Source: Sphingobium sp. CECT 9361 (GTDB lineage: Bacteria > Pseudomonadota > Alphaproteobacteria > Sphingomonadales > Sphingomonadaceae). From it: a DNA stretch of 64,000 nt. The DNA lies in NCBI RefSeq assembly GCF_918741285.1, contig NZ_CAKKNC010000003.1, positions 216,001 through 280,000 on the forward strand. The letters are read 5' to 3'. The notes under the pieces were generated by a model. It saw only the letters and a program-made list of their open reading frames with translations, was not told the DNA's origin and searched no databases. The translations under genes and the position numbers were made by a program. Of the stretch, positions 1 through 9,523 are shown one piece after another (within the stretch, counting starts at the first letter, position 1; every line of letters begins with the position of its first letter).

Positions 1-629
1 TTGATTTTGCCGAGTGTGTGATGGCGGCCCCCGATCCGCGTCTCGTCGCGATCGGAGGCCTGTCGGGAACGGGCAAGTCTACGCTGGCCCGCGCACTGGG
101 CTGCCATATCGGGCGCGCGCCAGGGGCCCGCATCTTGCGCAGCGATGTCCTACGCAAGCGGATCGCTGGCGTGGCGCCGGAGGTGCGGCTACCGCCCCGC
201 AGTTACACGGCAGGCACCGCGCAAACCGTCTATCGCGAAATAGAGCGACTAGCCACGCAGGCACTCGCTGCCGGGCAGAGCGTGATAGCAGACGCTACGT
301 TCAGACGGGATGACGAACGTGATCGGATTGCAGAGGTCGCGCGCCAAGCGGGCGTCGCTTTTAATGGGCTTTGGCTGCGGCTCGATGAACGCCAGCGGTT
401 CGCGCGCGTCGAAGCGCGGCCGCCCGAAGCATCCGATGCGGATCTTACCGTGGCCCGGTCACAGACCGACGCCCCCGTCCCGCTTTCCGACCCCTGGACT
501 TGCCTCGATACGGTCGGGACTGTCGCCAGCTTGCGGGCAAACGGTGCCGCCGCTCTGGGGCTTTCGCTGCGTCCACAGCATTCCGCAATCACATGTGCGT
601 GTGATCGCACCTCATTTCCGGTCGAGTGA
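1..629 (+). CDS. P-loop ATP-binding protein, C-terminal part (5' end outside window)
   Basis: The reading frame is open from the first bases, so this is the 3' part of a longer gene. A Walker A motif (GLSGTGKST) lies near the start of the visible part, followed by RSDVLRKR and a segment like those in the P-loop kinase domain that forms the C-terminal half of bifunctional aminoglycoside phosphotransferase/ATP-binding proteins. In that family the start would lie several hundred bases upstream; the GTG and ATG at 18 and 21 fall just before the kinase domain and could serve as a start only if the protein were a single domain. The substrate is unknown. The stop overlaps the end of the convergent flavoprotein gene by 18 bases. 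Confidence 0.7.
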   Translation, partial: DFAECVMAAPDPRLVAIGGLSGTGKSTLARALGCHIGRAPGARILRSDVLRKRIAGVAPEVRLPPRSYTAGTAQTVYREIERLATQALAAGQSVIADATFRRDDERDRIAEVARQAGVAFNGLWLRLDERQRFARVEARPPEASDADLTVARSQTDAPVPLSDPWTCLDTVGTVASLRANGAAALGLSLRPQHSAITCACDRTSFPVE

Positions 630-1250
630 AGGTAGGAGCAAAGCCGCCGCTGCCTCGCGGGCTTCTTCCTCAACGTCGAACAGACATTCGTCGATATAGC
701 TCTTCTTGCTGTTCTCGACGATGTTCGGGAAATGTACGTGGCGTGCACTCGCGAGTGAAAATGCATGGCGTATATAGGTATCGAAGACGGTGCGTAGCGA
801 CTCGTAAGCGCCCTGCTCCTCAAGCCAGGCGCGGCTCGATCCCGACGAGGTGAAGCTGAGTAGAGCTTTCCCGGTCATCAGCGGATGCATCATCTGCTCG
901 CGCACCGCGCGATGCGAGAAGCCAGCGCCGAACACGCGATCGACATAGCCCTTGAGCATTGCAGGCGGCAGGCCGAACCAGATCGGATAAATCAGAACGA
1001 AGATGTCCGAACCGGCAAGAAGAGAGAGCTCTTTTTCCACATCGTCCGCGAGCACTGAACCATTAGTGGACGGCCGTTCGGCGTCCTTGAGCACCGGATC
1101 GAAACCTATGGCGTAGAGGTCGCGCAAAACGACTTCATGGCGGGCGCGCTGTACCGCGAGCGCGTAACGGTTCGCCACGGTGCAGGTAAAGCTGTCCCGG
1201 GAGGGATGGCAAACGATTATGCTATGCTTGGGTGTTTTGTGCGCGCTCAT
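612..1250 (-). CDS. NAD(P)H-dependent oxidoreductase, flavodoxin-like fold (quinone reductase/KefF-MdaB type)
   Basis: A 212-residue cytoplasmic flavoprotein, the usual length for the NAD(P)H dehydrogenase (quinone) family. It has the flavodoxin-like start with a HPSRDSF segment where the FMN phosphate loop lies, and the family core PIWFGLPPAMLKGYVDRV near residue 88. Members reduce quinones or electrophiles by two electrons and protect against oxidative stress; some (KefF) regulate potassium efflux, but no kefC-like gene is adjacent. The start at 1250 has a good ribosome binding site (AGGAGG a few bases upstream). It is transcribed away from the DUF465/DksA pair, alone. Confidence 0.85.
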   Translation of the reverse strand: MSAHKTPKHSIIVCHPSRDSFTCTVANRYALAVQRARHEVVLRDLYAIGFDPVLKDAERPSTNGSVLADDVEKELSLLAGSDIFVLIYPIWFGLPPAMLKGYVDRVFGAGFSHRAVREQMMHPLMTGKALLSFTSSGSSRAWLEEQGAYESLRTVFDTYIRHAFSLASARHVHFPNIVENSKKSYIDECLFDVEEEAREAAAALLLPSLDRK

Positions 1251-1680
1251 GGTTTTCCTCCTGTTCGCATCTAACGGGAACTTATGTGCGTCGCGCGGGA
1301 TAAGATTTTGGGAATGTTACGTAGAGGCAGCGCGCAGACCCCTACGCGAGAATCACAATAGAGTTGCGCAGGGTATGCCCCACTGGCGTTGTTAATTGGG
1401 TTCCAGACCAAGACGATTCATCTGTCTCGGCCAGCTTCGACACCATGCGGCGCAGGCAAACCATCAGATACCGCCCGACTGAAGATTGGGCGGGGATTGC
1501 TTAGCTGCGTCCTCACCTCCAGCTGGCCATGGGTGAGCTGCATTTCATGTTAACGGGCAGCCTTCGTGGCCGACATCCGGAACATCACGTACCGACACCG
1601 AGAGACGGACCCGGCAATAGGGGGCGCTCGGCGCAAAACTTCATATCATCGCGCTTAGGAATGGATGGATTGGATTGTAC
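1251..1680. other. Intergenic region with a small GC-rich hairpin
   Basis: No convincing gene. It separates two divergent transcription units and must hold their promoters. An inverted repeat CCGCCC (1471-1476) / GGGCGG (1488-1493) could form a short hairpin; it has no T run, so a terminator role is not supported. Confidence 0.4.
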
Positions 1681-1929
1681 ATGAGTGAACTTGGTAACGA
1701 TCTCCACGCGTTGTTTCCCGCGCAAATTGCAGTGCTGCACAGCCTCAAGCTCAAAAGCGAACATTACCGCTCCCTTGCACGTCAACACCATGAGCTTGTT
1801 CAGGCGATCGGACAGATCGAAAGCGGGAACCAAGCTTGTTCTGACGACCGTCTCGAGGGTCTTAAAAAGCAGCGACTGCATCTGCTGGATGAGATAGCCG
1901 AGATGATTGCCGAGCATCAGGTCGCCTGA
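1681..1929 (+). CDS. YdcH/DUF465 family small protein
   Basis: An 82-residue charged, helical protein that fits the YdcH (DUF465) family: a LFP motif near residue 12, then two helices likely to form a hairpin, with the pattern HxxLV and a leucine-rich C-terminal helix. Members are small cytoplasmic proteins of unknown function. I chose the ATG at 1681 over a TTG two codons upstream because MSELGNDL resembles family starts. It lies 2 bases before the DksA/TraR gene, so the two are probably co-transcribed. Confidence 0.65.
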   Translation: MSELGNDLHALFPAQIAVLHSLKLKSEHYRSLARQHHELVQAIGQIESGNQACSDDRLEGLKKQRLHLLDEIAEMIAEHQVA

Positions 1930-1931
1930 CG

Positions 1932-2246
1932 ATGGACGTTGTCAGCATCCGTGATCGCCTTGCCTCGCGGCTGGGCGCACTCGACATAGAGGTCGAGCGT
2001 CTCGAAGCGGAGCGGCGCGAACTTCTAGACGATGACTTTGAGGAGCAGGCGGTCGCGATGGAAGGCCACGAAACGCTCACGGCGATTGAGCGGGCCGCTC
2101 TGGGAGAGGCTGCGCAGATCAAGGCAGCGCTCGCGCGCCTACAGGCCGGAACCTATGGGCTTTGCGGAGTCTGCGGTGAACCCATAGCCTCCGGTCGGCT
2201 GGAGGCGCTGCCAGCTGCCTCGCGATGCATCGCATGCGCGGAGTAG
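1932..2246 (+). CDS. DksA/TraR-type C4 zinc-finger protein
   Basis: A 104-residue protein with an acidic coiled N-terminal half (residues 8-75) and a C-terminal four-cysteine zinc finger: CGVC at 78-81 and CIAC at 99-102. This is the layout of short TraR/DksA-like proteins that bind the secondary channel of RNA polymerase and modulate transcription with or without ppGpp. It is shorter than E. coli DksA (151 aa) and closer to the TraR/YbiI type. It sits between the YdcH-like gene and a membrane gene in a stress-related block, which fits a regulatory role, though its target is unknown. Confidence 0.8.
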   Translation: MDVVSIRDRLASRLGALDIEVERLEAERRELLDDDFEEQAVAMEGHETLTAIERAALGEAAQIKAALARLQAGTYGLCGVCGEPIASGRLEALPAASRCIACAE

Positions 2247-2280
2247 CTAGGGCCTACGATTGCTTGCGCCATCGTCACTC

Positions 2281-3588
2281 ATGGAGGCCCAGTTGTATGG
2301 GTTCGTGACTGACCTTGCAGTTCCCGCGGTCTTTCCAAAAATAGTGGCACTGTCTCTTGCGCTGGGGCTGGGGCTGCTCATCGGTGTGCAGCGCGGCTGG
2401 GCGCTGCGCAATGCCGCTGACGGCACTCGCTTTGCCGGGATCCGAACCTTTGGTCTAATCGGCCTAGAGGGCGGTCTTGCCGGCATACTACATGCTATCG
2501 ACCCCAACTTGGCGATCATTCTGGTCGCGGCGTGCGCGATCCTCATTCTTCTGGGATACGTCCGAACGTCCAGAAAGAACGGAACGGTAAGCGGTACCGC
2601 TAGCATTGTTGGCCTGTTGACGCTTGGCTGCGGCTACCTGGCGACGACCGGCCACCAACAAGTTGCCAGCGTTATTGCCGTCCTCTTGACCCTGGTCCTG
2701 GCGCTGCGCTCACAACTTCACGTCTGGCTTGAACATCTGACCGAGCTGGAGATCGGGGCGATTGCCCGGTTCGCGCTCATTGCCGGTGCAATCCTTCCGC
2801 TGCTCCCAGACCGGCCCTATGGACCCTATGACGCATGGAACCCGCGCAACCTCTGGCTGGTCGTCGTCCTCGTGTCCGGTTTTTCCTTCGTCGGCTACTT
2901 GGCCTGCAAGCGGCTCGGCTCCCGAAACGGTACACTCGCGACCGCAGGGGCAGGAGCGCTCGTTTCCTCAACCGCCGTCACCGCTGCGCTAGCGAGCCGA
3001 CTCCGGGAGAACGACGCCGATCAGCATATGTTAAGCGCTGCTATCGCTTCGGCGTCCGCCGTCATGTTCCTACGGGTGCTCGTCATGGTAGGTGCGCTGG
3101 CCCCTATCGCATTAAAGGGTGTGGCCTTGCTGGCCTTGCCGCCTGCAATCATTAGCTGTGCCGCTGCGTTTTGGATGCTGCGCTCCGCGCCGCTTGAGCC
3201 GGGAGACGGTGCGTATCAGGTGAAGATACGCAACCCCTTCGACTTGTGGCCAGCAATCGGGATGATGGCCATGATAATGGTGTTTTCCGTCACATCGCGC
3301 TGGATGCTGGCGCAGTTCGGCCAGGCAGGGCTTGCTGCCACACTCGCAATCTCAGGAGCTATTGACGTTGATGCGGCTATCATAACAATCGGTGGTTTGC
3401 CTACCACCCTTCTCGATGAACGAACGGCCGCCTTGGTTCTTGCCGTGCCGATGATTCTCAATACGCTGGTCAAAGCCGCTACTGCAGTTAGCATCGCGGG
3501 CTGGACTAAGGGCAGGGACGCCGCGGCAGCATTGGCGCTGAGTGCCGTGGCTTGCTGTGCAATGCTGCCATTTGCAGCGCTCCTGTAA
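2281..3588 (+). CDS. MgtC/SapB family membrane protein with DUF4010
   Basis: About 435 residues, highly hydrophobic, with roughly ten or more membrane segments. The N-terminal part (LGLGLLIGVQRGW, then FAGIRTF) matches the MgtC/SapB membrane domain and the rest matches the DUF4010 extension common in alphaproteobacteria. MgtC-type proteins are inner-membrane proteins tied to Mg2+ limitation and acid or intracellular stress, but the DUF4010 branch has no assigned transport activity. The ATG at 2281 is preferred over a TTG at 2260; neither has a strong ribosome binding site. Its neighbours are small regulators and a universal stress protein. Confidence 0.75.
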   Translation: MEAQLYGFVTDLAVPAVFPKIVALSLALGLGLLIGVQRGWALRNAADGTRFAGIRTFGLIGLEGGLAGILHAIDPNLAIILVAACAILILLGYVRTSRKNGTVSGTASIVGLLTLGCGYLATTGHQQVASVIAVLLTLVLALRSQLHVWLEHLTELEIGAIARFALIAGAILPLLPDRPYGPYDAWNPRNLWLVVVLVSGFSFVGYLACKRLGSRNGTLATAGAGALVSSTAVTAALASRLRENDADQHMLSAAIASASAVMFLRVLVMVGALAPIALKGVALLALPPAIISCAAAFWMLRSAPLEPGDGAYQVKIRNPFDLWPAIGMMAMIMVFSVTSRWMLAQFGQAGLAATLAISGAIDVDAAIITIGGLPTTLLDERTAALVLAVPMILNTLVKAATAVSIAGWTKGRDAAAALALSAVACCAMLPFAALL

Positions 3589-3666
3589 CCAGCTGCGTAC
3601 GTATTGTTGCGCATATTGGCGCACCCGCTGCCTGCGTAACATTGCGGCAACGGCATGGAGGCGATC

Positions 3667-4467
3667 ATGAAAAACATCCTTTTGCTGGTGCATGACGATG
3701 ATGGGCAGTTTGCGCGTCTGCACACTGCCATTGACCTTACTCGCGCCCTGGACGGGCATTTGATCTGCATCGATGTCACCCCGTCGCCAGTCTATGCCGG
3801 AAACGCTTATGGAGGTCTTGGTGCTTCGGTCCTCTTGAATGACGAACGGGAGAACGAGGCGCGGAACAAGGCACGGATGAAAGAACGCGTTGCAGGCGCA
3901 AATATCTCCTGGAGCTGGGAGGATGCGACGGGCGATTTCGCCCAGTGCGTCATCGATGCTTCCAATCTCGCGGACCTTATCGTGCTAAACCGCGCGCTTG
4001 ACGACTATCCGTTGCCGGACATGCGCACGATCACGAGTCGCGTGCTCATGCATGCCCGAAAGCCGATCGTGGCGGTTCCCGAGGAGGTCGAGAGCTTCAA
4101 CGCGAAGGGTCGCGCCATCATCGCCTGGGATGGGCAGGAATCGGTCGCGGCGACGATGCGGGCCTGCGTGCCCCTTCTACAGCTCGCCTCCGACGTCGAA
4201 ATCTTCATGGTTCGCGACGGCGCAGCGAAGATCGAGCCCGAGGAAGCCGCCGCCTATCTCGCACGGCACGGCATTCACGCGAATGTGAAGATCGTTGAGG
4301 ACGGCGTCCATCACGCTGACGTTCTGATCGAAAATGCCGCCCGGCACTGGCGCGCCGAATACATTCTGATGGGCGCCTACAGCCACGGTCGACTGATGGA
4401 GGCGTTTGGCGGCGTCACCAAACGCATGCTCTCCAACTGTAAACTGCCGCTGGTGATCGGCCACTGA
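3667..4467 (+). CDS. Universal stress protein, two tandem Usp domains
   Basis: A 266-residue cytoplasmic protein made of two UspA-like halves (about 1-140 and 145-266). The first begins MKNILLLVHDDDG; the second ends with a variant of the nucleotide-binding glycine pattern (GAYSHGRLMEAFGG near the C-terminus) where Usp proteins bind ATP. Tandem Usp proteins of about 270-280 residues are widespread in proteobacteria and support survival under stress. The start at 3667 has GGAGG placed correctly. It lies 78 bases after the MgtC-like gene and may share its transcript. Confidence 0.85.
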   Translation: MKNILLLVHDDDGQFARLHTAIDLTRALDGHLICIDVTPSPVYAGNAYGGLGASVLLNDERENEARNKARMKERVAGANISWSWEDATGDFAQCVIDASNLADLIVLNRALDDYPLPDMRTITSRVLMHARKPIVAVPEEVESFNAKGRAIIAWDGQESVAATMRACVPLLQLASDVEIFMVRDGAAKIEPEEAAAYLARHGIHANVKIVEDGVHHADVLIENAARHWRAEYILMGAYSHGRLMEAFGGVTKRMLSNCKLPLVIGH

Positions 4468-4565
4468 TCACGCCCGTGCGCCATGCTGACAATCGCTCGT
4501 TTTGGTCTGGTGCCGGGGCCGTGCCGTGGACGACGATCCGATGATTTGAAAGCGGGGGTCTGCAG

Positions 4566-6026
4566 CTATCTCCAGAAGCGTTTGGCATCGACGAGAGCAT
4601 CATGAGCGTCTTCTGCAGCAGCGAGAAGCTTCTTCCTTCCGCTAGGCGCGACCACCGCCGACGCTCCATCCACGTCAAGCGCATCGAGCTTAGCCAGTAC
4701 GGCGGACGCAGTCGCAATGTCGTTCAGGTGGCCTAGCTGGTCCTGAAGGTCCTCAAGTATGTCGACGAATGTCTTGTATCTGCGCCGACCCTGCTTTCGT
4801 TCAAAAAGAGCCGTGAAAAACTCGGACGCATAGCGCAGTTTCTTGGCATCTTTCCGTACTTCGTGCCGGGCGGCATCGGCAAGATCGGCCAGGTGCCTGC
4901 CATCCCTTTTCAGTTTGCGGCGGAGATGGTCGAGCTGGCCGACGGCAAATGCGCGTGCGGGCATCTGGCGTTGAGCTTCGGTGTGCGCGTTCCTTAACCA
5001 TGGACCCCTCACGGTCCATTCCGTGAGATCGAGCATCAGCGCGCGCGTGCGGTCGGACGCCAATACCTCCGCGACCCGCTCAAGGGCGGATCGGTGAGCG
5101 ACGGCGAGCCGCTCGTAAAGAACGCCGGAATCGATGCGTTCGAGCAAAACGTCCAGATTCCGCGCCTCACCAAGTTCACCGGCAAGCCATCGCAGATCGT
5201 CGCGTAGCCGATCACAGGTCGCGTCGCCTTCGGTCAGCGCCTTGAAGATCGAAAAAGCCGCGCGAAGGCGGCGCAGGGCAACACGGGCCTGATGTAACGG
5301 CTCTGCTCGATAGCCATTTTCGAGCAGACGCTCATTCAGCCGGAACTGCCGTAGACAGGTTTGGGCGACGTGCCGGAATGCCAGGGATGCCGACATGTCT
5401 TTGGACAGGGCCACAGGCTCGGCTTTGAACACGGTGGCTGCGGGCCCCAGCAGCGCATAGCCACGTTCGGCCTTTGCGAGAACACCGAGGCGCACCGGCG
5501 CGGTCGCATCAATCTTGCGTGCGAAGGTGAATAGGCCAACCGGATCGCCACTTATGAGCTCCAGTTCCAGCTCGCAGATAGACGATCGACGGTCGCCCGC
5601 GACGACCAAGCCGCGATCCAGGGCGATCGCGAAGTGAGCCCCGCCTTCATCGATGTCCCATGTATGCCGGTCCACGGAAACCACGAAGGCGGGCGCGAGA
5701 TCCTCCACTGCCTTGCCAATCAGCATATGAACCGGTGAAGAACACTCGATTATTGGTGTGTCGTTCTTGACGGGGATCTCCCACTCCGGTCGTACGAACA
5801 TGTCCGCAGACCTGGCGTTGCCCGCTTTGACGGTCTGAATCCGCTTACGCCCCTGGCGCCTGATCCGAAGGCTCAGGCCGGCCTGCTCGAGGCTTTGATC
5901 CGGTGTGTCGAAATAAATCGATCGCTGCTTGGCGCGGTTCATAGTGTCCGGCAGCAGCGGGGAAGCTTCCAGCGACGCTGCATCCTCTGGCGATAGTTCC
6001 AGCTTGAGTTCCAATTCCTCGAACAT
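4566..6026 (-). CDS. CYTH and CHAD domain protein (inorganic triphosphatase type)
   Basis: 486 residues. The N-terminal CYTH domain (about 1-200) carries the signature ExExK at residues 4-8 (ELELK), which binds divalent metal and triphosphate. The C-terminal CHAD domain (about 215-480) is helical and rich in conserved basic and histidine residues, including HQARVALRRLRAAF, the typical CHAD polyphosphate-binding helix. CYTH-CHAD proteins such as E. coli YgiF hydrolyse inorganic triphosphate, and CHAD binds polyphosphate granules. I chose the ATG that places ExExK at residue 4, as in family members; an upstream ATG adds six residues. The 70-residue gene upstream is on the same strand. Confidence 0.85.
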   Translation of the reverse strand: MFEELELKLELSPEDAASLEASPLLPDTMNRAKQRSIYFDTPDQSLEQAGLSLRIRRQGRKRIQTVKAGNARSADMFVRPEWEIPVKNDTPIIECSSPVHMLIGKAVEDLAPAFVVSVDRHTWDIDEGGAHFAIALDRGLVVAGDRRSSICELELELISGDPVGLFTFARKIDATAPVRLGVLAKAERGYALLGPAATVFKAEPVALSKDMSASLAFRHVAQTCLRQFRLNERLLENGYRAEPLHQARVALRRLRAAFSIFKALTEGDATCDRLRDDLRWLAGELGEARNLDVLLERIDSGVLYERLAVAHRSALERVAEVLASDRTRALMLDLTEWTVRGPWLRNAHTEAQRQMPARAFAVGQLDHLRRKLKRDGRHLADLADAARHEVRKDAKKLRYASEFFTALFERKQGRRRYKTFVDILEDLQDQLGHLNDIATASAVLAKLDALDVDGASAVVAPSGRKKLLAAAEDAHDALVDAKRFWR

Positions 6027-6100
6027 TCCCGCTCCATGGCTCATGGCTTTCCAACCGTCAGATCAATGCTCTGTTCAGCATCGATCGCGGTCGAGATCGC

Positions 6101-6313
6101 CTAAGGCGTCGCTAGCTGCGAACATTCCATCGTTCTTGCATGCAAATCCCAATGGGACACACCTTCCAGTCGCTCGAATTCGACGATGGCGCGCCTGATC
6201 GCTTGAGCTTCGTCTTCCGCACCGGTGATCTCGATCGAACGCTGGCAGACATGATGATCATGTCCAGTTGAGTCCGGGATATCATTGAAAAAGGAGACTC
6301 TGTAGCTGGCCAT
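6101..6313 (-). CDS. Small hypothetical protein
   Basis: A 70-residue soluble protein beginning MASYRVSFFNDIPDSTG, with the histidine-rich segment GHDHHVCQ and a C-terminal stretch like RAIVEFERLEGVSHWDLHA. I have seen similar short alphaproteobacterial proteins (beta-strand start, then a helix ending near DWxLHA) but know no assigned function. The frame is open further upstream, but the internal ATG at 6313 gives the protein-like start. It lies 74 bases upstream of the CYTH-CHAD gene on the same strand, so co-transcription is possible. Confidence 0.5.
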   Translation of the reverse strand: MASYRVSFFNDIPDSTGHDHHVCQRSIEITGAEDEAQAIRRAIVEFERLEGVSHWDLHARTMECSQLATP

Positions 6314-7053
6314 TGCGGTTCCTCTGCAACCATCACTAGCGCGCACGACTGGGTGCTGCGCTAGGTAATGTTCGCAATGCCCGATGCTACGGCGGTCAGC
6401 GATTTCTACAAGCCGCGCACCGATTGTGTGGGCGAAGGGATATGAGAACACCGAGCCTTACGCGCATAGCATTCGATAGATAGTCCATTCTTTTTGTGAC
6501 TAGAAGGTAGGGGCTTGGCAGCCGGGTTGCTATAACGAGAACAATTAAGACGGACCTTGCCCCTCTGCCGCATGGCAAACAGGGCGTATCGGCGCATGCC
6601 TTCTTGAAAGTCGCGGCGGGCCTGATGCCGACGATTGAAACTCCAGCAGCAGCGCGACCTGCCGCTCTATTCGATGTAGGCGGCTACGGCGCTGGCGCTG
6701 CCATGCAGTTTGCCACGCTTACTGATGGCATCGCCATGACGCATGCGGAGTTTGCGATAGTGTGATCCGGGAACCTGGGAAACAGGAGCAACTCTTTTGA
6801 AAAGGTTAGCGCTCTTTTGTCTTACTACATCAAAGACAACGATCTTCGGAATAGCCACCGGTCACAGTCACTTCATGTTCTACTATTCGCTCCGGCAGTC
6901 AATCCATTATGCAGGCGATGGTTAGTGAGTCTCTCCCATCATGATTCGATTTCTTCTCGCATATGATCATATATCTGCCGACCCGAGATGGTCCGCTTCG
7001 TGCATCATGGGGCAGGCTGGCAACGTCATACCTGACGGTCCAATTCCACGATA
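6314..7053. other. 740-base region without a convincing gene
   Basis: Short open frames occur on both strands, but none shows a family-like sequence or a good ribosome binding site. The 12-base perfect palindrome ATATGATCATAT at 6961-6972 lies 82 bases before the glycosyltransferase start and could belong to its promoter region. The stretch marks the boundary between the stress-gene block and the polysaccharide locus. Confidence 0.4.
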
Positions 7054-8190
7054 GTGACGCAAGTTACCGCCTTGCCCGTTGCCGAGAATGCTCTTCGTCA
7101 GCAGAATGCTGTCTTTATAATTGCGGGTTTAGGCGCTGGCGGCGTGGAAAAAGTTGTCAGCCTGATCGCTACTGCATGGATTACGAAAGGATGGCAGGTG
7201 ACCATTCTAGCGTTCGACCGACCAGAAGATCCGATTTATCATGATTTCCATCCTGCCGTGGAAATACGGCGACTTGGACTAAGTAGCGGCGGCGGGAAAA
7301 TTCGTTCCGTCATTATGCAGGGGCGCCGTATCCTTGCGATACGAAGAGCACTCAATCTGTTACAGCCCGATATCGTCATATCATTGCTGACAAAGATCAA
7401 CTTGCTGACGCTTGTGGCGACCATAGGAACGTCGCACAAGGTTATCGTTTCGGAGCGAAACAATCCTCAGGCCCAACCTGCAAATGCTGCCTGGAACATT
7501 CTGCTGGCCCGCTTTTACGGGCGTGCAGAAGCTATCGTGATGCAAACACGGGCGAGCATGGACTGTCTGCCGCCCAATGTGCGGGCGAAGGCGCGCATTA
7601 TTCCCAATCCAATTCTGCCGCCGCAGTCGAGCCAACTTATTAACATGGAACGGCGGGTAGTTTCTGCCGTTGGCAGGCTGACATATCAAAAGGGGTTCGA
7701 TCTTTTGATCGATGCGTTCGCACGCATAGCGTCGAGACATCCTGACTGGAAGTTAATGATATGGGGCGAGGGAGAGATGCGGCCTGCGCTGGAAATGCAG
7801 GTACGTGCCTTAGGGTTGAACGACCAAATATTATTGCCAGGCACCAGCGAAATTCCCGGTGGTTGGGTTCATGAAACGGCCATCATGGCTTTGTCGTCGC
7901 GCTTTGAAGGGTTTCCCAATGCCTTAGGCGAAGCCATGGCAAGCGGTTTGCCAGTGGTAGCCTTCGATTGCCCATTTGGCCCATCTGATCTCATCATACA
8001 GGGTATCGATGGCCTATTAATTCCACCCGGAGACGTGCCAGCCCTTGCCAGAGCGATCGAGCGCCTCATCGTCGATCAGCAATTGCGAAAGTGTCTAGGC
8101 AGCGCGGCCAGACGCTCGGTATCGCGCCTGACCCCCACACGGATCGTAGCGCAGTGGGAGGTCTTGGTGCGGGAGTCCCTCACCACCTGA
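7054..8190 (+). CDS. Glycosyltransferase, GT4 type
   Basis: 378 residues with a GT-B fold. The N-terminal half starts with the acceptor-side glycine motif GLGAGGVEKV. The C-terminal GT4 domain (about 200-350) contains AVGRLTYQKGFDLLIDAF and the nucleotide-sugar motif EGFPNALGE (EX7E), followed by MASGLPVVAFD. It should transfer a sugar from an NDP donor to a lipid-linked intermediate at the cytoplasmic side. The only plausible start is the GTG at 7054, which has a weak ribosome binding site. It stands alone and converges on the outer-membrane barrel gene at the left edge of the polysaccharide locus. Confidence 0.85.
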   Translation: MTQVTALPVAENALRQQNAVFIIAGLGAGGVEKVVSLIATAWITKGWQVTILAFDRPEDPIYHDFHPAVEIRRLGLSSGGGKIRSVIMQGRRILAIRRALNLLQPDIVISLLTKINLLTLVATIGTSHKVIVSERNNPQAQPANAAWNILLARFYGRAEAIVMQTRASMDCLPPNVRAKARIIPNPILPPQSSQLINMERRVVSAVGRLTYQKGFDLLIDAFARIASRHPDWKLMIWGEGEMRPALEMQVRALGLNDQILLPGTSEIPGGWVHETAIMALSSRFEGFPNALGEAMASGLPVVAFDCPFGPSDLIIQGIDGLLIPPGDVPALARAIERLIVDQQLRKCLGSAARRSVSRLTPTRIVAQWEVLVRESLTT

Positions 8191-8260
8191 TCCGCTCTCG
8201 AATCTTGAAAATCACGTTGTCGTCAGATCGGTAAAGCCCCAAGATAGCCGCAAGATCCAG

Positions 8261-9484
8261 TTAATAAATGAAGCCCATTTTCAGTGCGACCCTCCATTTA
8301 TGGAAGTCTTCGGACGCGTTTGCCGAGTTGCGCCGACTGTGATTGGCAGCCGGTTCGATCCACATATGCCGGTTGACGAGATAGCGGGCGCTTACGCCGA
8401 CGTCGAAATAGCGCTGATCTTGGTCAAAACCGCCCCGATAGTGAATGTTACGTACGCCCAGCGACCCGCGCAGGATCAGGTTATGGCGCGCTTCCTGATC
8501 GATATTCAGGTCGAAGCGCGAATCGATGCGTCCTAGCGCGCCACTGCGAATGGTCGCCACATCCCCTCTAAACAGGTTGAAGATAACGGCCGTGCGCGTG
8601 CGCGGACGCCAGGTTACACGGCCATTCGCTGCCAGTCCGTCAAAGGGACGCAGATTGAGATCCTTGGGGTCCGCGTGAAACAGGCCGACGCCGACTTCGC
8701 CGGTCAACCTGTCTGCAACTTGCAGCGCCACGCCGGTTGTCGCACCATAGGTCGTGGTAGTGCGGTTGACGCCGAAACGGTCCCGATTCAGCCTGGGTAC
8801 CCGCCTATTGGCGAAAGGCTGAACAAAAACCGCGATCCGCTGGGATAGGTTGACGCTACCTTTCACGGCGGCGCGGTAGGTGACCATATCGCGATCGGCA
8901 TCCTCAACCGAAAGATAATTGAGTTTGGTCACGCCCAGCGTCGCCACAATTCCGACGCGCGGGCCGTTATGCCCATATTCCAGTTCCGCTGAGGTCATGT
9001 CGATCAGAGCCGGCCTTCGCGCGCTGGCGAAGTTCGCTTCCGGATCGCCGCGTCGCTCGAATGTGCGGTCATAAGCGACCTTGGTGAACACCGACTGTTT
9101 CTGGCTGACATCCTTGCGATACTGGAGGTAGGCTCCAAATTCGGATGTGTTCTCCCGCGAATTCTTACCATAGCGCGAAAGACTGGCATATGCGCGTGTG
9201 CGCAGGTTGGAGTCACCCGTTTCCCGACGCGCCTCAATGCTCGGCTCGATCAGGAAAATAGTGTCCGATCGCTTGTTCAGGTCTGAGGCCAGGATATTAT
9301 TGTCGAAGCGGATGCCCGTTTCGATCATAGGCATGATTACGAAGCCATTCGTCCGGATCGTGCGAGGTTCGTAGCCGGGGCGTGGCAGATCGTCTATCGC
9401 CGTCGTGCGGTTGATGTCCTGGGCGCTGAGTGGGGAAGTCGCCAGCGCCGCCACGACGATCAGTCTGAGAGAGCGCGACGACAT
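8261..9484 (-). CDS. Outer-membrane beta-barrel protein (BBP2-like), probable polysaccharide export partner
   Basis: About 407 residues with a signal peptide (MSSRSLRLIVVAALATSPLSAQ). The mature part alternates polar and hydrophobic residues throughout and ends in MGFIY, a C-terminal aromatic as in outer-membrane barrels. It resembles the putative beta-barrel porin 2 family found in exopolysaccharide clusters. The start at 9484 gives a clean signal peptide; an upstream ATG at 9520 would add 12 residues. It is the last gene of a five-gene operon (14241 to 8261), directly after the short OPX lipoprotein, and probably forms or helps form the outer-membrane pore for polymer export. Confidence 0.7.
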   Translation of the reverse strand: MSSRSLRLIVVAALATSPLSAQDINRTTAIDDLPRPGYEPRTIRTNGFVIMPMIETGIRFDNNILASDLNKRSDTIFLIEPSIEARRETGDSNLRTRAYASLSRYGKNSRENTSEFGAYLQYRKDVSQKQSVFTKVAYDRTFERRGDPEANFASARRPALIDMTSAELEYGHNGPRVGIVATLGVTKLNYLSVEDADRDMVTYRAAVKGSVNLSQRIAVFVQPFANRRVPRLNRDRFGVNRTTTTYGATTGVALQVADRLTGEVGVGLFHADPKDLNLRPFDGLAANGRVTWRPRTRTAVIFNLFRGDVATIRSGALGRIDSRFDLNIDQEARHNLILRGSLGVRNIHYRGGFDQDQRYFDVGVSARYLVNRHMWIEPAANHSRRNSANASEDFHKWRVALKMGFIY

Positions 9485-9523
9485 GCAGCTTACCGTCTTG
9501 CCCCTCCCTAACCGTGTCATCGG

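Noticed and set aside
6961..6972. Palindrome ATATGATCATAT as an operator
   Set aside because: Short, AT-rich and alone; recorded in the gap entry but not strong enough to call a regulatory site.
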